In this document: positions 6,655 through 12,552 of the stretch, one piece after another
How positions within the stretch are numbered: position 1 is the stretch's first letter
How the letters are laid out: each line of letters starts with the position of its first letter
Source of the DNA: Pseudomonadota bacterium
GTDB taxonomy: Bacteria > Pseudomonadota > Alphaproteobacteria > Sphingomonadales > Sphingomonadaceae
Reading direction: 5' to 3'
Length of the DNA: 12,552 bases
Assembly: GCA_029781465.1 (NCBI GenBank)
Contig: JAKOWQ010000053.1
Coordinates: 1 to 12,552, forward strand
The notes under the pieces: generated by a model
The model's input: the letters and a program-made list of their open reading frames with translations, nothing else
Database searches by the model: none
What the model was told of the DNA's origin: nothing
Made by a program: the position numbers and the translations under genes

Positions 6655-6678
6655 CGGGCCGCGGTCAGCCCCGGCCCG
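6655..6678 (-). terminator. GC-rich hairpin right after the luxR stop
   Basis: CGGGCCG 6655-6661 and CGGCCCG 6672-6678 form a perfect 7-bp stem with a 10-base loop. It starts ten bases after the luxR stop codon in the direction of transcription and has no T tract. It is possibly the first of two terminators. Confidence 0.35.
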
Positions 6679-6687
6679 GCTCGCGGC

Positions 6688-7434
6688 TCAGCTCCCGGCG
6701 ATGCGGCGATAGTCGCCCGCGATCACATAGCCGTACTTGACCGCCGCCATTGCCGCACCGACCCGGTCGGTCACGTCGAACTTGCGGAAGATCCGCCGCA
6801 CATAGGTATCGACGGTGCCCGGCGCGATCTCGAGGATGGTGGCGATCGCCGCGTTGCTCTTGCCGCGGGTGATCCAGTAGAGCACGTCCATCTCGCGCTG
6901 CGAAAGCACGGTGTCCTCGCCGAATTCGGGGGCGATCAGCTCGCAATAGCGCTGAAACGAGGCCTGGACGGCGATTTGCAGTTCCAGCGTGGTATCGCGA
7001 CCGACGCTGGCGAGATCCGGGTGCAGACCAAGCCCGACCATCGCCACCCGCGATCCCGGCCCGAACGCCACGACTGCGAGGCCGTCCGCCATGCCGCGCC
7101 GGGCCAAAATTGCCATGTAACGCTGCTCCTCGCTGCTCAGTTCGCGCAGGCGCGGCGCCTCGCTCCAGCGGAACGGGACCGACTGGTCGAGCGCGATTTC
7201 GGGCAGCGGATCGACCCGGTGCAGATGCCAGCGATAGGCCCGCGCCCACAGTTCGTCGAAGCCGACATTGGTCAGCACCCGGCCCTCGCGGCTGTCCCGG
7301 GCGATCGGGGTGAGGAAGTAAACGCCGCCAAACCCGCGGGCACGGGCGAAGGCGAGCGTTTCCTGCCGCAGCGCAAGCACATCCCTGGCGGCGGCGATCC
7401 GCGCGATTGAGTCCAGAAGCTCACTCACGGGCAT
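6688..7434 (-). CDS. LuxR-family AHL-type receptor/transcription factor
   Basis: This 248-residue regulator has an N-terminal autoinducer-binding domain (about 10-165) and a C-terminal LuxR helix-turn-helix (about 175-235; VLSQREMDVLYWITRGKSN then IAPGTVDTYVRRIFRKF). Using remembered TraR positions W57, Y61, D70, P71, W85 and G113, the equivalents are all present: Trp63, Tyr67, Asp75, Pro76, Trp90 and Gly118, with nearly the same spacing. The three conserved DNA-binding residues (E178, L182, G188 in TraR) match Glu181, Leu185 and Gly191. It therefore looks like a true acyl-homoserine-lactone receptor. No luxI synthase lies nearby, so it is a solo within this window. The start is ATG 7434-7432, fixed by the domain beginning; upstream open frame is antisense to lysyl-tRNA synthetase and should be ignored. 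No clear ribosome site is seen. It faces the tRNA synthetase gene across 123 bases. Confidence 0.88.
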   Translation of the reverse strand: MPVSELLDSIARIAAARDVLALRQETLAFARARGFGGVYFLTPIARDSREGRVLTNVGFDELWARAYRWHLHRVDPLPEIALDQSVPFRWSEAPRLRELSSEEQRYMAILARRGMADGLAVVAFGPGSRVAMVGLGLHPDLASVGRDTTLELQIAVQASFQRYCELIAPEFGEDTVLSQREMDVLYWITRGKSNAAIATILEIAPGTVDTYVRRIFRKFDVTDRVGAAMAAVKYGYVIAGDYRRIAGS

Positions 7435-7557
7435 GGTCCGGGCTGACCAAAGGCGCAGGACAGTCGCACGGATTGGCCGATTTAGCCAGCAAACAATCCG
7501 CACGGCTCCGACTTCGCGCTTGCGCGAGCGTACCATTCGGGCAAAGGCGCGCAGGCT
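7435..7557. promoter_or_regulatory. Divergent luxR / lysyl-tRNA synthetase control region
   Basis: Symmetric elements seen: CTG-N10-CAG at 7443-7458, which fits the minimal lux-box spacing but has poor flanking symmetry; CGGATTG 7469-7475 facing CAATCCG 7494-7500 across 18 bases; and TCGCGC-TT-GCGCGA at 7514-7527, a 14-base palindrome. AAAGG at 7543-7547 may serve as ribosome site for the synthetase, 10 bases before its ATG. Which of these is functional is unknown. Confidence 0.35.
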
Positions 7558-9150
7558 ATGACCGACGACGCACTGCTTTCCGCCGCACGGGTTTCCAAGG
7601 CTTGGCCCTTCGAGGAGGCGCGCAAGCTGCTCAAGCGGTTCCCCGATGGCAAACCGGGCGGCGCGCCGGTGCTGTTCGAAACCGGCTATGGCCCCTCGGG
7701 CCTGCCCCACATCGGCACCTTTCAGGAAGTGCTGCGCACCACGCTGGTCCGCCGCGCCTATGAAGTGCTGAGCGGCGGAGCGCCGACCCGGCTGGTGGCT
7801 TTCAGCGACGATATGGACGGGCTGCGCAAGGTGCCGGGCAATGTTCCCAACCAGGGGCTGCTCACCGCCTATCTTGGCCATCCGCTCAGCCGGATTCCCG
7901 ATCCGTTCGGCAAGTACGAGAGTTTCGCCCATCACAACAACGCGATGCTGCGCGATTTTCTCGACCGCTTCGGGTTCGATTACGAGTTCGTTTCCTCCAG
8001 CGAGAGCTACAATTCCGGTGCTTTCGACGAAGCACTGAAGGGCGTGCTGCGCAATTGGCAGGCAATCATGGACATCATGCTGCCGACCCTGCGCGAGGAA
8101 CGCCGGCAGACCTATTCGCCGGTCCTCCCGGTCAGCCCCAAGACCCACCAGGTGCTGCAGGTGCCAGTCGAAGTGGTCGATGCCGAGGCCGGGATCGTGC
8201 GTTTCGAGGATCATGGCGAAACGGTCGAAAGCTGCATCCTGGGCGGCAATTCCAAGCTGCAATGGAAGGTCGACTGGGCGATGCGCTGGGTCGCGCTGGG
8301 CGTCGATTACGAGATGTGCGGCAAGGACCTGACCGATTCGGTGCGCGAGAGCGGACGGATCGCCCGCGCGCTGGGCGGTTCTCCGCCCGAGAACATGATC
8401 TACGAGTTGTTTCTCGACGAAAACGGCGAGAAGATCTCCAAGACCAAGGGCAACGGCCTGACCATCGAGGAATGGCTGACCTATGGCAGCGAGGAAAGCC
8501 TGGGGCTGTTCCTCTACCGCGAACCCAAGAGCGCCAAGCAGCTGCACACCGGAATCATTCCCAAGAACGTCGACGAATACTGGCAGTTCCGCGAGAAGCT
8601 TCCCAGCCAGCCGATCGAGCAACAGCTCGGCAATCCTGCCTGGCACCTGCTGCGCGCCAACGGCTACCACGGCGGCGATGGCGACAAGCTGCCGGTAACC
8701 TTCAGCCTGCTGCTCAATCTGGTCGGCGTTCTGGGCGCGGGGGCCACCCGCGAGCAGGTCTGGTCCTACCTTGCCAACTATGTCGAGGATGCCGATCCGG
8801 CTCGCCACCCCGAACTCGACAAGCTGGTGACCAATGCGCTGGCCACCAACCGCGATTTCATCGCCCCGACATTGCATCGCCGCAAGCCCGAGGCGGGCGA
8901 GGCGGCGGCGCTGGCGGCGCTCGATGAGGAACTGGCAGCGGTAGCGGACGATGCGAGCGCCGAGGAACTGCAGAACCTGGTCTACGAGATCGGCAAGGAC
9001 CCGCACTATGGCTTCGAGAGCCTGCGCGACTGGTTCAAGGCCCTCTACGAAACCCTGCTCGGATCGAGCCAGGGCCCGCGCATGGGCAGCTTCATCGCGC
9101 TCTATGGCATCGCCAACACCCGCAAGCTGATCGCCGAAGCGCTGGACTGA
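7558..9150 (+). CDS. lysS: Lysyl-tRNA synthetase, class I
   Basis: This 530-residue cytoplasmic enzyme charges tRNA-Lys with lysine. It is the archaeal-type class I enzyme, not the class II LysRS of E. coli, and is known from alphaproteobacteria. Class I hallmarks are clear: ETGYGPSGLPHIGTFQEV with the HIGH-like His51-Ile-Gly-Thr54, and the KMSKS-like loop GEKISKTKGNG with Lys292-Ile-Ser-Lys-Thr296. SDDMDGLRKVPGN (about 83-95) and WKVDWAMRW (about 236-244) are also typical of the family. Its length fits. The C-terminal part (about 360-530) is the helical anticodon-binding region. The start ATG 7558 has AAAGG ten bases upstream. Some annotators use lysK for class I genes. It converges with the PilZ gene, with only three bases between stop codons and no room for a free-standing terminator. 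I do not know whether a class II lysS also exists elsewhere in this genome. Confidence 0.94.
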   Translation: MTDDALLSAARVSKAWPFEEARKLLKRFPDGKPGGAPVLFETGYGPSGLPHIGTFQEVLRTTLVRRAYEVLSGGAPTRLVAFSDDMDGLRKVPGNVPNQGLLTAYLGHPLSRIPDPFGKYESFAHHNNAMLRDFLDRFGFDYEFVSSSESYNSGAFDEALKGVLRNWQAIMDIMLPTLREERRQTYSPVLPVSPKTHQVLQVPVEVVDAEAGIVRFEDHGETVESCILGGNSKLQWKVDWAMRWVALGVDYEMCGKDLTDSVRESGRIARALGGSPPENMIYELFLDENGEKISKTKGNGLTIEEWLTYGSEESLGLFLYREPKSAKQLHTGIIPKNVDEYWQFREKLPSQPIEQQLGNPAWHLLRANGYHGGDGDKLPVTFSLLLNLVGVLGAGATREQVWSYLANYVEDADPARHPELDKLVTNALATNRDFIAPTLHRRKPEAGEAAALAALDEELAAVADDASAEELQNLVYEIGKDPHYGFESLRDWFKALYETLLGSSQGPRMGSFIALYGIANTRKLIAEALD

Positions 9151-9153
9151 CGG

Positions 9154-9516
9154 TCAGATATTGGTTCGCCCCGCGATCCAGTCGCGGGCGTGGATCCGTT
9201 CGAGCTCGAAATCCTCGGGCAAGTGCCCGCGCTCGTCGAGCTCGCGGGTGGCGATCACCCGCTCGATCGGGATCGGCCGGTCAAAGCGCATTCCGCAGCT
9301 GCCGGGGCGCGAATGCACGATCCGGCCGAACGTCTCGCATCCGGGCCATTGCAGAACAGCATCGCCATGCTGGGGCGCAAGTCCCGGCTTGGTCACGCAG
9401 GCACCATGCTGCGAAAGATCGTGCAGCAGCACATGGAATGTCCCCTCGCGGGTTATCAGCCGCGCGGGCAGCCTGGCGCGCAGCCTGCTTTCGAGACGTC
9501 TTCCAATTCGATCCAT
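9154..9516 (-). CDS. PilZ-domain protein, probable cyclic-di-GMP binder
   Basis: This 120-residue protein is almost wholly one PilZ domain. The two binding motifs are present: RLRAR with Arg11 and Arg15 as the RxxxR motif, and DLSQHG with Asp33, Ser35 and Gly38 as the DxSxxG motif. GCETFGRIVHSRPGSCGMRFDRPI follows as the beta-barrel end (IV-x-GMRF-type). Cyclic-di-GMP binding is therefore expected; the output is unknown. I use ATG 9516-9514, which begins just before the Arg motif; a longer frame from TTG 9597 has only a poorly spaced AAGGA and an unlikely leader. It lies 87 bases downstream of the DUF885 gene on the same strand and may share its transcript. Its stop lies three bases from that of lysyl-tRNA synthetase. 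Confidence 0.82.
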   Translation of the reverse strand: MDRIGRRLESRLRARLPARLITREGTFHVLLHDLSQHGACVTKPGLAPQHGDAVLQWPGCETFGRIVHSRPGSCGMRFDRPIPIERVIATRELDERGHLPEDFELERIHARDWIAGRTNI

Positions 9517-9603
9517 GGCCGTGGCGGGTCTGCGGTTGCAAGCACTGCCACCTTGCTCCCGCACCGCTGAACGGCAGGACAAGCCAGGAATAGGCAAATA
9601 TCC

Positions 9604-11427
9604 TTAGGCTGCCTTGCTGGCCGCAATCCACCGGTCGATCTTGGCTTCGAGGATCGGCAGGGGCAGGGCGCCGCTCATCAGCACCTGATCGTGGAAGGCG
9701 CGGATGTCGAAGCGCTTGCCCAGCTCGGTTTCGGCTTTCTTGCGCAGCCGCTGGATGGTCAGCGCGCCGATCTTGTAGCCCAGCGCCTGCCCTGGCCAGA
9801 CAATGTAGCGTTCCACCTCGGCGGTGGCATCGCTGCGGCCCATGCCCGAATTGGCAAGCATGTAGTCGATCGCCTGTTCGCGGCTCCAGCCCTTGTAGTG
9901 CAGCCCGGTATCGACCACCAGACGCATCGCCCGCAGCATTTCGTCGTCAAGCGTGCCCCAGTGCTGCATCGGATCGTCGAACAGCCCCATCGGATAGCCC
10001 AGCGTTTCGGCATAGAGCGCCCAGCCTTCGACATAGGCGGTGTTGCCGCCAAAGCGCTGGAAATCGGGCAGGCTCTGATTCTCCTGGGCCAGGCTGATCT
10101 GGAAATGATGGCCCGGCGCGCCTTCGTGCAGATAGAGCGTGGCGATCCCGGTGAGGAAGCGGCTCGGCAGGTCGTAGGTGTTGAAATAGAAGGTGCCCGG
10201 CCGCGTGCCGTCGGCGCTGCCCTGGTTGTAGCTGCCCCCGGCTTCGTACTTTTCGCGGTAGGCCGGGTAGGGCTCGATCACCAGCTTGGTCTTGGGGACA
10301 TGGTTGAAGAAGCGCGGCACCTGCGCATCCACGGCGCGGCCGGTGGCGGCGAAGCCTTCGGCCAGCTCCTCCTTGGTCTTGGGGTGAAAGCGCGGATCGG
10401 TGCGCAGGATATCGAAGAATTCGCGCAGGGTTCCGTTCGGAAAGCCCAGCTGCCGCCGCACCTGATCCATCTCGTGCTGGATCCGCGCGACTTCACCCAG
10501 GCCCAGCTGGTGCACCTGCTCGGGATCGAGCCGCAAGGTGGTCTGCTGTTCGATCAGATCGCGGTAGAGCCCGGGGCCGCCCTTCATCGCACACAGACAC
10601 ACCTGTTCGCGCGCGGCGGGCAGATACTCGTCGGCCAGAAAGGCGCGCAGACGGCGATAGGCCGGATAGATCTCGTCGGTGATGGCCGCGCGATAGGCCG
10701 TGCGCAGCCGCTGCCGGTCGGCCTCGGGCACGGAGCCGGGGAAATCGAGCACCGGGGTGTAGAACGGGCTTTGTTCGGCGGGCTGGGCCAGCTGGGCATC
10801 GAGCTGGGCAATCATGTTGCTCACCGTCATCCGGCTGGCGACCACTCCGCTGCTAAGGCCATCACGGAATCGGGCCACGGCATTGTCGAGGATCTGGGGA
10901 TAGGCCCGGTCAAGCGCGAGCGCGGCGTCATAGTCGTTCACACTATCGAACGCGGCGACCCCGCCCTTGGCCATCATCGAGGGAAATTGCACATGCAGTC
11001 CGCCGAAATGCTCCAGCGGCAACACCGCGGTAAAGGCGACCATCTCGGGCCGCAGCCAGTGCGCCTCGTCCTGCTTGGTGTAGGCAAAGACGTCGTAGGA
11101 AATCTGCCGCTCCGGGCTGAGCCTTGCGCGGTCGATCCGTTTCAGGTCGGCAAGGCTCTGCGCCACGCTGGCCCGCAGCGCGCGGACCGGATTGTCGGTG
11201 AACAGCTGGCGCAGCAGCGCCGGATCCGATCGCCCGGTGCGGAACAGCGTGCCGAGCGGATCGAGCGCCTGCTCGCGGTTCTGGTCCGCGGCGAACAGCG
11301 CCATCAGGCGCTCATCTTCGGTGGTGGCGGCAACGGTGGCCGGGCGCGGCGCATCGGCCACCGCCTGCGGCATCGCGCACGAGGAAAGCATTGCCGCCAG
11401 GATCAGGCGGAAAACAGGCTTCTGCAT
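9604..11427 (-). CDS. DUF885 family lipoprotein, putative zinc hydrolase
   Basis: This 607-residue protein starts with a short lipoprotein signal: a positive end (Lys3, Arg7), a hydrophobic stretch and the lipobox LSSC with Cys17, so it is probably exported and lipid-anchored. The body is the DUF885 family, widespread in Sphingomonadales. The key motif LYLHEGAPGHHFQ carries His434, Glu435, His440 and His441, and NTAYVEGWALYAE (463-474) carries Glu467, a likely further metal ligand or catalytic residue; the layout recalls zinc peptidases, though the activity is not established to my knowledge. GTFYFNTYDLPSR and the end region with YIVWPGQALGYKIG are also family-typical. The start ATG 11427-11425 has GGGGA ten bases upstream. 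It begins seven bases after the stop of the dioxygenase gene, so the two are probably one operon. Confidence 0.87.
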   Translation of the reverse strand: MQKPVFRLILAAMLSSCAMPQAVADAPRPATVAATTEDERLMALFAADQNREQALDPLGTLFRTGRSDPALLRQLFTDNPVRALRASVAQSLADLKRIDRARLSPERQISYDVFAYTKQDEAHWLRPEMVAFTAVLPLEHFGGLHVQFPSMMAKGGVAAFDSVNDYDAALALDRAYPQILDNAVARFRDGLSSGVVASRMTVSNMIAQLDAQLAQPAEQSPFYTPVLDFPGSVPEADRQRLRTAYRAAITDEIYPAYRRLRAFLADEYLPAAREQVCLCAMKGGPGLYRDLIEQQTTLRLDPEQVHQLGLGEVARIQHEMDQVRRQLGFPNGTLREFFDILRTDPRFHPKTKEELAEGFAATGRAVDAQVPRFFNHVPKTKLVIEPYPAYREKYEAGGSYNQGSADGTRPGTFYFNTYDLPSRFLTGIATLYLHEGAPGHHFQISLAQENQSLPDFQRFGGNTAYVEGWALYAETLGYPMGLFDDPMQHWGTLDDEMLRAMRLVVDTGLHYKGWSREQAIDYMLANSGMGRSDATAEVERYIVWPGQALGYKIGALTIQRLRKKAETELGKRFDIRAFHDQVLMSGALPLPILEAKIDRWIAASKAA

Positions 11428-11434
11428 CGGTGTT

Positions 11435-12112
11435 CTATCCCCAATTGCGGGTGCGATACCATTTGGTGATCACGTACTTGACGCCTTCAACCACCGGTCG
11501 CCCGGCATGCAAGGTGAAATCGTTGGGCGTCCCATCGGGGGCGGCATTGTTCCAGATAATCAGCGCCCCGGCCTGGGGCGGAATCGATACGCCGATGTTG
11601 GGAAATTCGGTCTCGCCGCCCTTGGCGACATCGCACAGATAGATCATCGCCGTGATCGAACGCTGCCCGCCTTCGCGCGCTTCCTTGGACCAGTAGGGGG
11701 CCTTGGTCCAGAACCAGTCCATGTGGTCCTTGAACTCCTGCCCGGGGGCATAGCGCTGGCCCTGGATCGTCTCGCCCCAGGCATTGGGCAGCCCGATCAG
11801 GTCATCGATCCGTCGCTCGATCATCTGGACCAGCGGATCATAGCGATCGACGTTGCCCGAATAGCTGCTGCGCCAGGCACCGTATTCGTCATTGCCAAGC
11901 ACCTTGGACGGTTCGGCGCCGGCATCGACCAACGCGATCAGCCGCTCGCGCTCTTCGGCGTTGACGAAGTCCGACAGCGCCCAGATCTCGGCCTTGTCGA
12001 CCGGAACGCGGTGAACATGCGGATCGGCGGCAAGGCGCGCGCGAACCAGCTCGCCCGTTTGCTTCAAGGCGGCCTTGTCGGGGTTGGGGGCACCGGGATA
12101 GCGTGTGACCAT
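11435..12112 (-). CDS. 2-oxoglutarate/Fe(II) dioxygenase, prolyl 4-hydroxylase-like
   Basis: This 225-residue enzyme belongs to the P4Hc type of Fe(II)/2-oxoglutarate oxygenases. Metal ligands are visible as His130-x-Asp132 (FKDHMDWF) and His202 (FTLHAGRPV); Lys212 (VEGVKYVITKWY) should hold 2-oxoglutarate. YAPGQEFKDH, RSITAMIYLCDVAKGGETEFP and PQAGALIIWNN are classic strands of the fold. The domain covers about residues 110-222; the N-terminal 100 residues include IWALSDFVNAEERERLIALV, also common in this family. The start ATG 12112-12110 has AGGA with five bases between (minus strand 12121-12118), which favours it over the open upstream frame. The substrate, protein proline or other, cannot be told. 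It precedes the DUF885 gene by seven bases. Confidence 0.88.
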   Translation of the reverse strand: MVTRYPGAPNPDKAALKQTGELVRARLAADPHVHRVPVDKAEIWALSDFVNAEERERLIALVDAGAEPSKVLGNDEYGAWRSSYSGNVDRYDPLVQMIERRIDDLIGLPNAWGETIQGQRYAPGQEFKDHMDWFWTKAPYWSKEAREGGQRSITAMIYLCDVAKGGETEFPNIGVSIPPQAGALIIWNNAAPDGTPNDFTLHAGRPVVEGVKYVITKWYRTRNWG

Positions 12113-12198
12113 CGCTGTCCTGACTATCCCGGCGCGCGCGAAGGGCAAGCCGGTTTTTCGGCTTGCGGCGGGATCAGCGGGTGATAGTCTGCGGCGCC
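12113..12198. promoter_or_regulatory. Divergent control region with a perfect 8-bp inverted repeat
   Basis: GCAAGCCG 12145-12152 and CGGCTTGC 12159-12166 are perfect arms around GTTTTT. The repeat sits midway between the dioxygenase gene (start 12112, minus) and cytochrome b561 (start 12199, plus), where an operator or leader hairpin would be placed. No clear promoter boxes were recognised. Confidence 0.4.
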
Positions 12199-12552
12199 AT
12201 GAGCATCCAGACCGCAACTGCCGCCCGCTATGCCAAGGGATCCGTGATCCTCCACTGGCTGATCGCCCTGCTGATCGCGGGGAACTTCGTCGCCGCCTGG
12301 GTGGCGGAAGACATGCCCAAGGCAGAGCGGATGCAGGTGATGGGCAATCACAAGGCGATCGGGCTGATCGTCCTGGCCCTGACCGTTCTCAGGATCGTCT
12401 GGCGGCTGATGCACAAGCCGCCGCCGCTCGCCGATACGCTGAAAGCGTGGGAGGTGGCGCTGGCCAAGGTTACCCATGCCGCGTTCTATTTCCTGATGCT
12501 GGCAGTTCCGCTGGCGGGGTGGGCGATGTCCTCTGGGGGCAGTGGGGGCAAA
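12199..12552 (+). CDS. Cytochrome b561, N-terminal part (cut by window end)
   Basis: 118 codons are visible of a membrane di-heme protein that passes electrons from quinone to partner proteins. The start ATG 12199 gives MSIQTATAARYAKGSVILHWLIALLIAGN, the usual opening, with His19 as a heme ligand in the first membrane helix (about 15-36). MGNHKAIGLIVLALTVLRIVWRL (48-70) forms the second helix with His51. KVTHAAFYFLMLAVPLAGW (90-108) forms the third with His93. Expected further helices lie beyond base 12552. No ribosome site stands out. Many sphingomonads carry several such genes near dioxygenases or redox proteins, so no specific link to the neighbour is claimed. Confidence 0.88.
   Translation, partial: MSIQTATAARYAKGSVILHWLIALLIAGNFVAAWVAEDMPKAERMQVMGNHKAIGLIVLALTVLRIVWRLMHKPPPLADTLKAWEVALAKVTHAAFYFLMLAVPLAGWAMSSGGSGGK

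Larger units (their letters stand above)
6462..6687. other. Gap of 226 bases rich in inverted repeats
   Basis: This is the longest stretch here without a gene, between the small winged-helix gene and luxR. It holds three inverted repeats: CCGGC 6501-6505 with GCCGG 6510-6514 around ATTT; the long 14-bp repeat at 6527-6563; and CGGGCCG 6655-6661 with CGGCCCG 6672-6678. A promoter for the small gene should lie here; no convincing -35/-10 pair stands out. Confidence 0.6.

Noticed and set aside
7435..9006. Minus-strand extension of the luxR frame across the tRNA synthetase gene
   Set aside because: The extension is antisense to a clear class I synthetase and lacks any domain; luxR begins at 7434.
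9691..11469. Plus-strand open frame of 592 codons
   Set aside because: It is antisense to the DUF885 gene, which has a lipobox and the HEGAPGHH motif; the frame is a GC-driven shadow.
11192..12184. Plus-strand frame of 330 codons opposite the dioxygenase
   Set aside because: It is a shadow of the Fe(II)/2-oxoglutarate enzyme whose metal ligands are all present on the minus strand.
1..12552. Defence island, prophage, CRISPR array or toxin-antitoxin pair
   Set aside because: I saw no repeats with regular spacing, no integrase, transposase, nuclease-toxin or phage gene; all genes fit ordinary chromosomal families.

Overview
The window is GC-rich, tightly packed chromosomal DNA that looks like an alphaproteobacterium of the order Sphingomonadales (Sphingomonas, Novosphingobium or Erythrobacter type). 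The reasons are the fabH-ihfA-merR gene order, a class I lysyl-tRNA synthetase, a DinG-type helicase overlapping a SixA-type phosphatase, and the general protein style. This assignment comes from recall of families, not from a search. I see no insertion sequence, CRISPR array, tRNA, rRNA or prophage gene. No gap between genes exceeds about 230 bases.

Layout. (1) Positions 1-1001, plus strand: the 3' end of fabH, then ihfA and a MerR-type regulator that overlap by ATGA; two hairpins lie between fabH and ihfA. (2) Positions 1015-4268, minus strand: a DinG/XPD-type iron-sulfur helicase followed by a SixA-type phosphohistidine phosphatase, also overlapping by ATGA. (3) Positions 4356-5919, plus strand: a purine salvage pair, an adenosine/adenine deaminase broken by one in-frame TAA, overlapping a purine phosphoribosyltransferase by 8 bases. 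(4) Positions 6096-7434, minus strand: a LuxR-type regulator with all the conserved acyl-homoserine-lactone (AHL) receptor residues, then a small winged-helix-like protein, separated by strong inverted repeats. (5) Positions 7558-9150, plus strand: class I lysyl-tRNA synthetase, divergent from luxR. (6) Positions 9154-12112, minus strand: a prolyl-4-hydroxylase-like dioxygenase, a DUF885 lipoprotein and a PilZ protein. (7) From 12199, plus strand: the start of a cytochrome b561, cut by the window end.

How the genes fit together. Region 1 couples fatty-acid initiation with a nucleoid protein and a regulator, a conserved alphaproteobacterial arrangement. Region 3 would turn adenine into hypoxanthine and then IMP, but the first step appears broken in this sequence. 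Region 4 suggests quorum sensing by a receptor with no synthase gene in view. The rest is mostly housekeeping.

I found no clearly new multi-gene system. The observation most worth checking is the nonsense codon in the deaminase, with a second unusual codon 12 bases downstream. After that come the LuxR solo divergent from lysyl-tRNA synthetase and several perfect inverted repeats in the gaps.
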